A DNA stretch of 64,000 nt from NCBI RefSeq assembly GCF_000285555.1, contig NZ_HE610997.1:594466-658465 (forward strand). The letters run 5' to 3'. Source of the stretch: Kurthia massiliensis. GTDB lineage: Bacteria > Bacillota > Bacilli > Bacillales_A > Planococcaceae. The notes beneath the pieces are model-generated. The model worked only from the letters and a program-made list of their open reading frames with translations, did no database searches and was not told where the DNA came from. Within the stretch, counting starts at the first letter, position 1, and each line of letters begins with the position of its first letter. A program made the position numbers and the translations under genes. Shown in pieces: positions 9,275 through 17,970 of the stretch.

Positions 9275-9312
9275 AAAGGATGTTACCGGTATTGGTAACA
9301 TCCTTTTTATTG
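9275..9312. terminator. Bidirectional terminator
   Basis: AAAAAAGGATGTTACC / GGTAACATCCTTTTT between the convergent FtsA-like and ytxH-like genes; A run on one side, T run on the other. Confidence 0.85.
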
Positions 9313-9316
9313 TGCA

Positions 9317-9817
9317 TTATTTTTGATCTGTCGTATATGTCGTTGCTTTCGCATCGGCAATAACTTCATCTAACGACTCTTCTCGCTCTACCTCTGCGAC
9401 AGTACGGTCAATAATTTCTTCTAATGGCTCCTCACCGTCAGCAGAAACAGTGCCGTCGTCTAACGGAGGTGTCGCTTGTGATTTTAGCGATTTTGCTTTA
9501 TCGACTACTTTAGCAGATTGTTCTTGGACTTTTTGTGAAAGGTCCGTTGCCTTCTCTTTCACGACCGTCGTATAATCTGCACTTTTCGATTTCAAGTTGT
9601 TCGCTTGTAATGTCACATCTTGACGTAATTCTTTACCGGTTTTCGGTGCTAGGAATAGCGCTGCAGCAGCGCCTAAAATGCTACCGACTAAAACGCCAAT
9701 CGCAAAATCTTTTCCATTCACACTGCTAGAATCTTCGTAAAGCTTCTCCGTATGTTCATACGGTTGTGGTAAGTATTGGTTTTTGACTTCATTGTAATTC
9801 GGCTTTTCTGCTGTCAT
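9317..9817 (-). CDS. ytxH: YtxH-like general stress protein
   Basis: 166 residues. It holds the YtxH signature, a glycine/alanine-rich membrane-like helix followed by a basic stretch (GVLVGSILGAAAALFLAPKT, about 41-60), then a long amphipathic coiled-coil-like region and an acidic tail. YtxH proteins are SigB/SigH stress proteins of unknown molecular role, probably membrane-associated. I chose the ATG at 9817, nine bases from AAGGGGG; the ATG at 9826 abuts the SD. It is second in the operon after the DUF948 gene. Confidence 0.8.
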   Translation of the reverse strand: MTAEKPNYNEVKNQYLPQPYEHTEKLYEDSSSVNGKDFAIGVLVGSILGAAAALFLAPKTGKELRQDVTLQANNLKSKSADYTTVVKEKATDLSQKVQEQSAKVVDKAKSLKSQATPPLDDGTVSADGEEPLEEIIDRTVAEVEREESLDEVIADAKATTYTTDQK

Positions 9818-9836
9818 GCGATACATCCCCCTTAAA

Positions 9837-10316
9837 TTACTTGCGTTTGAAGATTGATTTTTTTGGTTTTGCTGTAGCAGGCTGTGCCTCTACAACAACA
9901 TTCGCTTTTTTATCTTCTTTTAATTTACTGCGAATACCCATAATTGCACTACTCCATTGCACGACTTGACCGATTTGGTCGCTGTTTTTTGCAACGTTGT
10001 TTTCGATAGAAGACGTAACGGCTTGTACAGTACTGTTTAAACCTTGCACTGAGTCCCCAAAACCTTTTACTGCGCCAACTAATGAGTTTAGTTGTTGCGA
10101 TTTACCTTGTACGTCCTCTGCTAAAGAATTCGTTTTTTCTAATAATAAAGTTGTTTCTCTTGTGATGCCTTGCATTTGACCTTCAATGCCTTCCATCGTT
10201 TTAGAGATGCTCTTCAACGTTGGATTTAATGCTTTAAGGGTCATCGCTAATGAAATACATAACACTAATACGGCTACTGCAAAAATGAATGCAGCGATGT
10301 ATAAAACAATAATCAC
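9837..10316 (-). CDS. ytxG: DUF948 (YtxG-like) membrane-anchored stress protein
   Basis: 159 residues: one N-terminal membrane helix (about 3-27, VLYIAAFIFAVAVLVLCISL), then a long coiled coil with spaced Leu/Val (about 30-120) and a basic C terminus (KPKKSIFKRK). This is the YtxG/DUF948 arrangement, and the pairing with a YtxH-like gene copies the B. subtilis ytxGH operon; the third gene ytxJ is absent here. A SigB-type promoter lies 26 bp upstream. Function unknown; likely part of the general stress response. Confidence 0.82.
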   Translation of the reverse strand: MIIVLYIAAFIFAVAVLVLCISLAMTLKALNPTLKSISKTMEGIEGQMQGITRETTLLLEKTNSLAEDVQGKSQQLNSLVGAVKGFGDSVQGLNSTVQAVTSSIENNVAKNSDQIGQVVQWSSAIMGIRSKLKEDKKANVVVEAQPATAKPKKSIFKRK

Positions 10317-10341
10317 AAAAATCCCTCCTAGTTATACATAT

Positions 10342-10368
10342 TTTCCCACAAATAAATGCAGGTTAAAC
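10342..10368 (-). promoter_or_regulatory. SigB-type promoter of the ytxGH-like operon
   Basis: On the minus strand GTTTAA (10363-10368), 15 bp, GGGAAA (10342-10347). This fits the SigB consensus GTTTAA-N(12-15)-GGGWAW. B. subtilis ytxGHJ is SigB-dependent, so the match is expected. Confidence 0.7.
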
Positions 10369-10499
10369 CTTTACTCTTTACATTCTACAAACAATTCTAT
10401 TTTCCTGCCACTAAAAAATAGTATCGTACAAAAACGCTTCATGCAGATGGTTTGCTTAAAGCAGTAAATATGGGTCGAGATTAGTTTTTTAAAGAAAAT

Positions 10500-10533
10500 A
10501 AAAAGAGATAGCCTACGTGTAGACTATCTCTAA
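10500..10533 (-). terminator. Terminator of murC
   Basis: Minus-strand hairpin AGAGATAGTCTAC/GTAGGCTATCTCT with a following T run (CTCTTTTTA). Confidence 0.8.
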
Positions 10534-10538
10534 ATTGA

Positions 10539-11840
10539 TTATTTTTGTAAGTAATCTTCGAATGCTTTTTGATATTTATTAATATCGCCAGCGCCCATAA
10601 ATAAGAATACTGCTTTTTCGTGTTTTGCAAGTTCTCCAATGTTGTCCATCGTTAATACGTGATGTTCTTTCACAAGCGCTGCTAAATCGTTGATTGTTAA
10701 GTCGCCTTCTTTTTCACGTGCAGAACCGAAAATGTCACATAAGTACACGCAATCTGCAAGATTTAACGCATCTGCGAAATCTTTTAAAAATGCTTGTGTA
10801 CGTGAGAACGTATGTGGTTGGAATACTGCAAGTAATTCACGATCAGGATATTTTTGACGAGCTGATTGAATCGTCGCTTTAATTTCTGTTGGGTGATGTG
10901 CATAGTCATCGACTAATACTTGATCACCGATATGTGTTTCTGTGAAACGACGTTTAACGCCACCGTAAGTGTGTAAACGCGCTTGTACAGTTTCTGTTGG
11001 AATACCTTCATAGTGACATAAAGAAATGACTGCTAACGTATTTAAAACGTGGTGGTCACCGTACATTGGAATCGTGAACGTGCTATAAAATTCATTACGC
11101 ACGAATACGTCAAATGTTGTACCTTCTGTTGATTTTTGTACGTTACGCGCTTCGAAATCGTTGTCGGCACCGAAACCGTAATAAATCACTGGTACGTTCG
11201 CTTGAATGCGTTGTAAGTTTTTATCGTCGCCCCACGCAATAATTGCTTTTTTCACTTGTAGCGCCATTTGTTGGAACGCAGAGAAAACGTCTTCGATATC
11301 TGAGTAATAGTCAGGGTGATCGAAATCGATGTTCGTCATCACTGCATAATCAGGGTGATATGCTAAGAAGTGACGACGATATTCACAAGCTTCCATGACG
11401 AAGTTTTGCGCGTCTTTTGCACCGCCACCAGTACCATCACCAATTAAGTAAGATGTCGGTTGGTCGCCAGCAAGTACGTGCGCCATTAAGCCAGTTGTTG
11501 ATGTTTTACCGTGTGCGCCTGTAATCGCAACAGATGTATATTTCTCTAAATATTCACCTAAAAATTTATGATAGCGTACAACTTCTACACCCATTTCACG
11601 TGCGCGTACAAGTTCTGGATGTTCATCTGGGAAAGCGTTACCCGCGATGACTGTCATACCTTCTTTAATATTGTCCGCATCAAACGGTAAAATGTTCACA
11701 CCGCGTGCGCGTAATGGATCTTCTGTAAAGAAATGTTTGTCGATATCAGAACCTTGAACTTGTTCACCTGAGTCAAATAAAATTTGTGCTAATGAACTCA
11801 TGCCAGATCCTTTAATACCTGTAAAATGATAAAATGTCAT
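10539..11840 (-). CDS. murC: UDP-N-acetylmuramate--L-alanine ligase
   Basis: Cytoplasmic Mur ligase that adds L-Ala to UDP-MurNAc. 433 residues (B. subtilis 432). Rossmann-like start [15 protein letters not shown]-binding loop [11 protein letters not shown] (about 106-116), central [11 protein letters not shown] and C-terminal [13 protein letters not shown] are all present. The start MTFYHFTG follows GGGAGG by 10 bases; an in-frame GTG further upstream (11975) has no support. The ~170-nt leader contains a separate 33-codon ORF and two hairpins. Confidence 0.95.
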   Translation of the reverse strand: MTFYHFTGIKGSGMSSLAQILFDSGEQVQGSDIDKHFFTEDPLRARGVNILPFDADNIKEGMTVIAGNAFPDEHPELVRAREMGVEVVRYHKFLGEYLEKYTSVAITGAHGKTSTTGLMAHVLAGDQPTSYLIGDGTGGGAKDAQNFVMEACEYRRHFLAYHPDYAVMTNIDFDHPDYYSDIEDVFSAFQQMALQVKKAIIAWGDDKNLQRIQANVPVIYYGFGADNDFEARNVQKSTEGTTFDVFVRNEFYSTFTIPMYGDHHVLNTLAVISLCHYEGIPTETVQARLHTYGGVKRRFTETHIGDQVLVDDYAHHPTEIKATIQSARQKYPDRELLAVFQPHTFSRTQAFLKDFADALNLADCVYLCDIFGSAREKEGDLTINDLAALVKEHHVLTMDNIGELAKHEKAVFLFMGAGDINKYQKAFEDYLQK

Positions 11841-11877
11841 GTTTGATTGAAACCTCCCGGAAAAGTTACCTTTCCCT

Positions 11878-11979
11878 TCAATTAATGAACTGCTGGCCTT
11901 TATAAGGTCGCTTCTTGCTCTTAGCAAGCAACCCCTCTCGTTCGAGAAAGTTGTGAGTAGTTTCAGGGCTTTCACTCAT
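11878..11979 (-). CDS. Possible 33-residue upstream ORF in the murC leader
   Basis: ATG at 11979 with GGAG about nine bases upstream, running to TGA at 11878-11880. The peptide starts [14 protein letters not shown], is basic in the middle ([10 protein letters not shown]) and ends QQFIN. It sits in a different frame from murC, 37 bp before the murC ATG. A hairpin (GGTTGC..TTGCT / AGCAAG..GCGACC) lies inside it and another, GGGAAAG/CTTTTCC, lies just before the murC SD. No relative recognised; it may be a translated leader or chance. Confidence 0.3.
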   Translation of the reverse strand: MSESPETTHNFLEREGLLAKSKKRPYKGQQFIN

Positions 11980-12011
11980 GCCCAAATCTCCATATGTTCA
12001 AAACATTTTTC

Positions 12012-12017
12012 ATTATA
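12012..12017 (-). promoter_or_regulatory. Probable murC -10 element
   Basis: Perfect TATAAT on the minus strand about 170 nt before murC; the -35 (TGTTTA at 17-bp spacing) is poor. It would give a leader of about 165 nt carrying the short ORF. Confidence 0.45.
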
Positions 12018-12082
12018 GCATGAATTAATGCATTTAAACATAAAACGTTTTTCAATATAAACTATTTTCATTTTTCATATTG

Positions 12083-15000
12083 TTACCCAAATAATTCGAA
12101 TACATCGCTCTCTGTTAAATAGACATCTCGCATCTTTTTCCCTGACTGTGCAGCAGAAATGTAATGTAAGTCTTGAAGAGAGTCGATTATGCGTGCAGCA
12201 CGGTTGTAGCCGATGCTAAATTGACGTTGTAGTGACGACGTCGATGTCTCGCCTTGTTGGACAATATAGCGACAAACTGCTTCAAATAGTTCATCCTGCT
12301 TTTCTAGACGATCTGTTTTCTCGACAAGTTCCTCTGGTTGGAACAAGTACTTCGGTTCGCCAAGTGAACGAATGTAATCTGTGACGTCTTCAATTTCCTC
12401 ATCCGTCACAAACGTTCCTTGTAATCGTACAGGACGGTTCGAACCGTTTGCTAAATAAAGCATATCCCCTCGACCGAGTAATCGTTCTGCTCCTTGCGTA
12501 TCTAAAATCGTACGTGAATCAACGTTCGATGCCACTGCGAAAGCGATACGCGTCGGAATGTTCGACTTGATCAATCCGGTAATGACATCTACAGACGGAC
12601 GTTGTGTCGCTACAACTAAATGAATTCCACATGCGCGTGCCTTTTGCGTAATACGGCAAATTGCATCTTCTACGTCCTGTGGCGCTTGCATCATTAAATC
12701 GGCTAACTCATCAATGACGATGACGATATACGGCATTTTTTGCGCAAACGCCCGTTTTTCTTCCATCATTTTATTGTAGCGTGAAATGTGGCGGACACGT
12801 AATTCATGGAACAACGTATAACGACGTTCCATTTCTTCAACCGCCCACGTTAATGCTGCAGTGGCCGCTTTCACATCCGTAATAACAGGGCTCACTAAAT
12901 GCGGAATATCCTCATAAATTGAGAGCTCTACCATTTTCGGATCGATTAACATCAATTTTACATCTTGTGGACTAGCTTTCAAGAGTAAACTCATTAAAAT
13001 CGAATTAATACATACAGATTTACCGGAACCTGTTGACCCTGCAATTAAGCCATGTGGCATACTTGCTAAATCAAATGTCACAGGTTGACCGGTTAAATCT
13101 AATCCGAGCGCAACTTCGAGTGGCGATGATGCTTCTTTAAAATTAGCCGTTTCCGTAATTTCCGATAAACGTACTGGACGTTTCACTTCATTCGGAATCT
13201 CAATACCGACTAAACTTTTTCCTGGAATAGGTGCCTCAATGCGAATATCATGTGCAGCTAACTCTAACTTTAAATTATCCGCTAAGTTAGTAATTTTTGT
13301 CAATTTTACTCCATGACCTACTTTTAATTGGAATTGCGTTACAGTAGGCCCTTGTGTCACGCCTTCAATAGCCGCGTCAATTTGAAAATCTTTTAATGCT
13401 TGGACAAGTTTTTTGGCTTGCATGTCCATCCATTCTTTATCTTCTCGTTGCGCAACAGGTGAATTTAAAAAACTCATCGCATGCTGAACATCTGGTTCGA
13501 TGTATCGTTCTGGCGCTTCGTTAAAAACGAGATCAAACGCTTGCTGTGAAGGTGCAGTTCCTGGCACATTGTTGATATCTTCTACTACATCAGGTGCTGA
13601 TACATCTTCTTGTACATTTTGTTTTGTTACGCGTTGTTGTTCGGAGGGAGACACCTCATCATCAGTTGTCGATGCTTTCTTCTTATAAGAATTTAATGTC
13701 ACCGTCGGACGCAATGGTGAAGTAGATAATAATCCTTTTAATTCTTTAGCGCGTTTTACTTGATTTAATTTTTTCTTTTCAGAAGGTAATAACACAACGT
13801 TGAATGGACGTGCCTTTTCAATATGTGTAACAAATGCTTCTGTCATCGCTGTTTCTTCTGTCACCGCTATTTCAGATTCATTCACATCTGTCGCTTCTTC
13901 AACTGTTGCTTCCTCAATTACTGACGTTGGCGCTTCAATGACATCTTCTGCGTCCGTTTCTTCTACAGAAGTTTGGTCCATAGATGCTTCGTCGCTTTCT
14001 TCTTTATGTGCAACTGCCACAGCTGATGGTGCTGCCGCTTCTTCTGATGTTGGCGCAACTGGTAAAGCTGTCATCACTTTTTCATCTAAGACAGGTGCTT
14101 GACCGTGCGTGACAGGTTGTTCAATCCCTTGTTCCATTAAAGCCATTGCTTCAGCAACACTCATTGAACGTTGTGGTGCTTCAGTTTTTGCTTCTAATTT
14201 TTCTGTCGGTGACAGTTGAATAACTTCGTCTGTTTCAACGACTTGTTGTGGCGCTTCTTCTGATGTTAGTTCAGCTACTTCCGTTTGCACTTCTTCAACT
14301 GGTGTTGGTTCAGCTACTTCTGTTTGCACTTCTTCAACTGGTGTTGTTTCAACTACTTCAGGTTGCACTTCTTCAACTGGTGTTACTGGTACGATGTCAT
14401 CTTGCACAGATGTCTCCACATCTACTAATGATTGTTGTGCATGTTCAGTTGTTGATGCTACTTCTTCGACATCAGGAGTTGTTGCGATTTCAGCAACTGT
14501 CTCTTCTGTGTCATTTACAAGCGGCGTTTGTTCTGCAACGTTTGATGTTGCTTCTACTGTCTCTACAACAGGCGCAGGTTGTACTTCTTCCACGACTACT
14601 TCTGTTTGTTTTTCCGCAATCGCATTAAGCTCCGGGTGGCGTTGTTCCCACTCTTCTGCAAGTGCTTCAGACGATTTCACTTCTACTTTTTTATCATTTA
14701 ATGTACGTACACGTTCGCGTTGCGCTTCTACATGTTCTACCGTCACGATTGGGCGTTTTGGCGGTTCTTGGAAACCGTAAATTGGTGACGGCACGAGGCT
14801 CGGTTCAAATTTTTTCTTTTGAACCGGTTCTTCATTTAAAAATGATTGTTTCGGTGCAATGTAACGCGGCGATTTTTTCTTCTCAATCGGCGTCGGTACA
14901 ATAGGCGTTGGTTGTTCACGTGCTACGCGTGGTGTTGGTGTCGGTTGTGAGGTACGAGGCGTCATCGGTTGTGGCTTACGACGTGGTGTCACTGGTTCTG

Positions 15001-15409
15001 GGGAAATCCCATTTTCAGTGAATGGATTAAATTGCTCACGGCTTACACGTGGTACTGTACCGATTAAACCATTCGGACGATGACCAAATGGATTAAAGTC
15101 AGCAGGTGGTTTTTCATAAGATGGTCTCACTTGTACTTCGTGATCTTGGAAGTACGGGCTTTTCGTTTCTGGTGCCTCATATACTTCGTTATACACATCT
15201 TCTAACGGTGGCTGCTGGGGCACTTGCTGTTTCGGTTGTAGACGCTGTACGGGTTCTTCCGGCGTATCATAAGCTTGGTATTCTTGTTCTAATAATGACT
15301 GTTGCTCATCATAGTACTCATACTGTTCTTCTGTATACGGTTGTTCTTCATATTCGTGTTGTTGTCGATCATTGTTTTCTTTTCCAAAGAGTTTTTTAAA
15401 GAAACCCAT
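12083..15409 (-). CDS. sftA: Soluble FtsK/SpoIIIE-family DNA translocase SftA
   Basis: Septum-associated dsDNA motor that clears chromosome DNA from the closing septum in B. subtilis. 1108 residues (B. subtilis 952); the extra length is in the linker. There are no membrane helices, which separates SftA from SpoIIIE. Residues 1-590 are low-complexity: Gln/Glu/Tyr-rich, then Pro-rich, then an acidic Val/Glu/Thr region with three 13-residue repeats (TPVEEVQTEVAE type). The motor has Walker A AGSTGSGKSVCIN (about 785-797), Walker B IVIVIDELADLMM and the C-terminal gamma winged helix (SIGYNRAARIIDSLQ). ATG at 15409 preferred over GTG at 15418 from SD spacing. Confidence 0.92.
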   Translation of the reverse strand: MGFFKKLFGKENNDRQQHEYEEQPYTEEQYEYYDEQQSLLEQEYQAYDTPEEPVQRLQPKQQVPQQPPLEDVYNEVYEAPETKSPYFQDHEVQVRPSYEKPPADFNPFGHRPNGLIGTVPRVSREQFNPFTENGISPEPVTPRRKPQPMTPRTSQPTPTPRVAREQPTPIVPTPIEKKKSPRYIAPKQSFLNEEPVQKKKFEPSLVPSPIYGFQEPPKRPIVTVEHVEAQRERVRTLNDKKVEVKSSEALAEEWEQRHPELNAIAEKQTEVVVEEVQPAPVVETVEATSNVAEQTPLVNDTEETVAEIATTPDVEEVASTTEHAQQSLVDVETSVQDDIVPVTPVEEVQPEVVETTPVEEVQTEVAEPTPVEEVQTEVAELTSEEAPQQVVETDEVIQLSPTEKLEAKTEAPQRSMSVAEAMALMEQGIEQPVTHGQAPVLDEKVMTALPVAPTSEEAAAPSAVAVAHKEESDEASMDQTSVEETDAEDVIEAPTSVIEEATVEEATDVNESEIAVTEETAMTEAFVTHIEKARPFNVVLLPSEKKKLNQVKRAKELKGLLSTSPLRPTVTLNSYKKKASTTDDEVSPSEQQRVTKQNVQEDVSAPDVVEDINNVPGTAPSQQAFDLVFNEAPERYIEPDVQHAMSFLNSPVAQREDKEWMDMQAKKLVQALKDFQIDAAIEGVTQGPTVTQFQLKVGHGVKLTKITNLADNLKLELAAHDIRIEAPIPGKSLVGIEIPNEVKRPVRLSEITETANFKEASSPLEVALGLDLTGQPVTFDLASMPHGLIAGSTGSGKSVCINSILMSLLLKASPQDVKLMLIDPKMVELSIYEDIPHLVSPVITDVKAATAALTWAVEEMERRYTLFHELRVRHISRYNKMMEEKRAFAQKMPYIVIVIDELADLMMQAPQDVEDAICRITQKARACGIHLVVATQRPSVDVITGLIKSNIPTRIAFAVASNVDSRTILDTQGAERLLGRGDMLYLANGSNRPVRLQGTFVTDEEIEDVTDYIRSLGEPKYLFQPEELVEKTDRLEKQDELFEAVCRYIVQQGETSTSSLQRQFSIGYNRAARIIDSLQDLHYISAAQSGKKMRDVYLTESDVFELFG
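14271..14387. repeat. Three tandem 39-bp repeats inside sftA
   Basis: Units at 14271-14309, 14310-14348 and 14349-14387 share the core ACTTCTTCAACTGGTGTT and encode 13-residue acidic linker repeats. In-frame unit gain or loss could change linker length. Confidence 0.85.
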
Positions 15410-15520
15410 GTCAATCACTCTCTTCCAATTGAATTCCCTTCATTTTACCAATAATAAATGGCGCCATGCAATGAACACCCTTGTTTTCACATCAAAATAG
15501 CTATTTTCTAAAAACAAAAA

Positions 15521-15554
15521 GAGACTCGGACAATGTAAATGTCCCAGCCTCTTT
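15521..15554 (-). terminator. Terminator of ytpR, a shortened relative of the 130-bp repeat
   Basis: GAGACTCGGAC / GTCCCAGCCTC with an ATGTAAAT loop. The arms match the outer stem of the 130-bp repeat (GAGGCTGGGAC) with two changes; the internal hairpins are missing. Confidence 0.7.
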
Positions 15555-15562
15555 ATAACCCG

Positions 15563-16174
15563 TTATGCGTGGAATGCTGTGCCTACTTCTGCATTGTTGT
15601 CTAATACGAGAATACCGCGTACTTGTGGGGCATTTGGAATTTCTAATTCACGTGCTGAGCACATCATACCGTATGATTCAACACCGCGTAATTTTGATTC
15701 GACGATAACAGTACCTGAAGGCATTACTGCACCAATTTTTGCGACAACGACTTTTTGGCCTTCCGCAACGTTTGGTGCACCACAAACGATTTGAATTGGT
15801 TGTTCTTCATCTACTTGCACTTGGCAAATGTGAAGTTTGTCTGCGTCTGGGTGATCTGCCACTTCTAATACGTGACCGATAATGAATTTAGGTGTTAAGT
15901 CGACATCTAAGTCTAATGTTGCGCCACATGTTTTAATCGCTGCTTTTAAGCCATCTACGAATTCTTCTGTTAACTCAACGTTGCCGTTGATACCATCTAA
16001 ATTCATATATTTAGATGCATTGAATAAGTTGAATGCTTTCACTTCACCGTTTGCAGCTTCTTTCATCATGTAAAGGTCGCCGTGACGTTCGAAGTCGAAT
16101 GTGACGATTGGTTCTGTTGATAATTGCACTAAAAGTGTGTCGCCGACGAACGGCTTATTGTAAGATACGATCAT
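15563..16174 (-). CDS. ytpR: YtpR-family tRNA-binding domain protein
   Basis: 203 residues (B. subtilis YtpR 201). The C-terminal half is an EMAP/Trbp111-type OB fold (about 95-200; IGHVLEVADHPDADKLHICQ, IVCGAPNVAEGQKVVVA, MMCSARELEI), the fold found at the N terminus of PheT. Probably binds tRNA or a tRNA-synthetase complex; no enzyme activity is known. It follows DUF1444 after 6 bp, as in the ytpPQR cluster. Confidence 0.9.
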   Translation of the reverse strand: MIVSYNKPFVGDTLLVQLSTEPIVTFDFERHGDLYMMKEAANGEVKAFNLFNASKYMNLDGINGNVELTEEFVDGLKAAIKTCGATLDLDVDLTPKFIIGHVLEVADHPDADKLHICQVQVDEEQPIQIVCGAPNVAEGQKVVVAKIGAVMPSGTVIVESKLRGVESYGMMCSARELEIPNAPQVRGILVLDNNAEVGTAFHA

Positions 16175-16180
16175 GTTTTA

Positions 16181-16984
16181 TTAATCCTCTTTCTTTTGTC
16201 TGTTCTTTGCCATAATAAAGATAGGCTCTAATTTGCCCTCTTCGTAAATAAATGATAGTGACGTAATTGGCACCGTCCCAATTGCGAAGAAATGCATCGT
16301 CATTTGCGCAAGCACATCATATCCGGCTGGGTTTTGAATGTCCGCAATAATTAATACATCTTGGTGTGGTACCGCAACGGCCATCTCACCCTTTATCTTA
16401 CCACGCATTTCCTGTAAAAAGGACTCATTTAATAAACGACTTGCATCATAGCCATCATTTTCATTTAAAAAGTAGAACGTGTTGCCCGCGACTTCATCCA
16501 TTTTTACGTTCGTTGAAAGCTCACGTACTCTGAAACGTGCCGCTTCTTTCATTTGTGTTTCGTTCAATCCTAATTTTTCTAAGATATTAGTGTCAATTAA
16601 ACGATACGTACGACCTAAATCGAGCGCGTAATAAATTGTCGTCTCTGCTGTATGGGCCGTCGTAATAAAATCGAAACCTTCTTTTGATTGTTTCGGGAAT
16701 GAACCTGAACGGATGACGGGATAAATCGCAGCTTGTCCATTAAAGCCTTGCTGTTCACGATGCATCGCTTTAAACGTTTCATCAATCGTATAAACGACTT
16801 CATCGATTGCTTTTTCACCGCGCTCTTCATATTTTGCAAGCATGTCACCTAATGTCATATCAAGCCCTTTACGTAACGCTTTATGTTCGATGCGCAATTT
16901 GTTCGTTTTTTCATCTAGCTGCCACGTATACTGTTGCTCGCCAAGACGTTGTTTTAAAATAGTGATGAGTTCTTTCGCTTTCAC
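16181..16984 (-). CDS. ytpQ: DUF1444 protein YtpQ
   Basis: 267 residues, no membrane helix or signal peptide. Matches the DUF1444/YtpQ family by size, position and blocks such as NGQAAIYPVIRSGSFP and MTMHFFAIGTVPITSLSFIY. Function unknown. It lies between ytpP (12 bp) and ytpR (6 bp), the conserved Bacillales order, so the three are almost certainly one transcript. Confidence 0.88.
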   Translation of the reverse strand: MKAKELITILKQRLGEQQYTWQLDEKTNKLRIEHKALRKGLDMTLGDMLAKYEERGEKAIDEVVYTIDETFKAMHREQQGFNGQAAIYPVIRSGSFPKQSKEGFDFITTAHTAETTIYYALDLGRTYRLIDTNILEKLGLNETQMKEAARFRVRELSTNVKMDEVAGNTFYFLNENDGYDASRLLNESFLQEMRGKIKGEMAVAVPHQDVLIIADIQNPAGYDVLAQMTMHFFAIGTVPITSLSFIYEEGKLEPIFIMAKNRQKKED

Positions 16985-16996
16985 ATCATCAGTCCT

Positions 16997-17314
16997 TTAC
17001 GCTAGTTTTGCTAAAAATGCTTCAATTTCTTGTTGTGTTTTGCGGTCTTTTGATACGAAACGGCCTGTTTCTGTCCCGTTATTAAATGCTAAAAAGCTTG
17101 GAATACCGTAAATATCATTTTCTGCACAAATGTCGATAAATTCATCGCGATCAACGTAGACGAATGTCATATCGCTAAATTTTGCTTCTACTTCTGGCAT
17201 GAATGGATCGATAAAGCGACAGTCTGGGCACCAGTCTGCTGAGAAAACGAAGACCACTTTTTTCGTTTCTTTGAATGTATTAAATTGTTCGATTGATTGT
17301 AGTTTTTCCATCAT
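16997..17314 (-). CDS. ytpP: Thioredoxin-like protein YtpP
   Basis: 105-residue cytoplasmic thioredoxin fold with the redox motif WCPDC ([15 protein letters not shown]), a variant of WCGPC, and the cis-proline IPSFLAF. Likely a thiol oxidoreductase; in some Bacillota YtpP relatives act on low-molecular-weight thiol disulfides. SD AAAGGAG is five bases before the first of two adjacent ATG codons, so a start three bases later is possible. Confidence 0.9.
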   Translation of the reverse strand: MMEKLQSIEQFNTFKETKKVVFVFSADWCPDCRFIDPFMPEVEAKFSDMTFVYVDRDEFIDICAENDIYGIPSFLAFNNGTETGRFVSKDRKTQQEIEAFLAKLA

Positions 17315-17390
17315 TCATACTCCTTTTATATACGTGTTTCATTACCTTTACTAGTTTAATCATAACGCGCTGTGTACGCAAAGAAAGTGC

Positions 17391-17909
17391 CTATAACTGC
17401 TGAAAATACATGTATTGGCCGACTAAAAGCGTTAAAATGTGCACGAACATCTCTTTACGGTCTACGTAACCGTTCGTAAAGACACCGATTGCGCCGGAAT
17501 GCTCGCGCGTATTCGTTTGCTGTGCGTACGCATCCATGACCGGCCCTAGCTCTTGACCTGCTAAAATCGGTGCTGCAACTTGTGCAGGTAGTGGGATTTG
17601 TGCGCCTGCTGCGGTGTATACGTCACCTGAATCAGTTACTAACGCCGCCCAATTGCATAAATACATGACGTCATCGACTATTTTAACGCCACCTTCTAAG
17701 CCAAAACCGATTGATGCATCGCTTGCTGCTAATGCCGCGCGCGCACGATTAATAGCACCTTGTCGCGTTTCTTCTTCTGTCATCGGCTGGTCACGGACGC
17801 CTGATGCGACGTCAATCGCTTCAAACGTCGCGTCTTCTATATATGTATGAACGACCGTTTCAACAGCGCCTACTTTCGCGCGGTTTTTCGTACCAATTGC
17901 AATATGCAT
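17391..17909 (-). CDS. DUF84 family inosine/xanthosine triphosphatase (YjjX-like)
   Basis: 172 residues. N terminus MHIAIGTKNRAKVGAVE is the ITPase-like nucleotide-binding signature of DUF84, followed by IGFGLEGGV and a late SGAIGVFTNGYVDR block. These enzymes hydrolyse non-canonical purine NTPs and clean the nucleotide pool. I used the ATG at 17909, eight bases after GGAGGAGA; the longer frame (17969) runs into the upstream terminator. Confidence 0.85.
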   Translation of the reverse strand: MHIAIGTKNRAKVGAVETVVHTYIEDATFEAIDVASGVRDQPMTEEETRQGAINRARAALAASDASIGFGLEGGVKIVDDVMYLCNWAALVTDSGDVYTAAGAQIPLPAQVAAPILAGQELGPVMDAYAQQTNTREHSGAIGVFTNGYVDRKEMFVHILTLLVGQYMYFQQL

Positions 17910-17930
17910 AAAATCTCCTCCAATTAAAAA

Positions 17931-17965
17931 TGCCGACCTTATCATAGACAAAGTCGGCCTTGATT
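17931..17965 (-). terminator. Terminator of the M42 aminopeptidase gene
   Basis: Minus-strand GCCGACTTTG / AAGGTCGGC hairpin followed by ATTTTT. Confidence 0.75.
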
Positions 17966-17970
17966 TCAAT

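Noticed and set aside
11841..11975. N-terminal extension of murC from GTG 11975
   Set aside because: No family member has it, it has no SD, and the ATG at 11840 has a good SD and matches the MurC start.
11841..12010. T-box or other known riboswitch in the murC leader
   Set aside because: No GGGTGGTACCGCG-type element and no recognisable aptamer core; GGGAAAGGTAAC only superficially resembles one.
14271..14387. CRISPR array
   Set aside because: The repeats are contiguous, in frame and coding, with no spacers. No other spaced repeat array was seen in the window.
14248..14628. Long plus-strand frames opposite sftA (also 13800-14102 and 14394-14780)
   Set aside because: They are antisense to the repetitive Glu/Val/Thr linker of sftA, give Leu- or Ser-rich low-complexity products and lack SDs.
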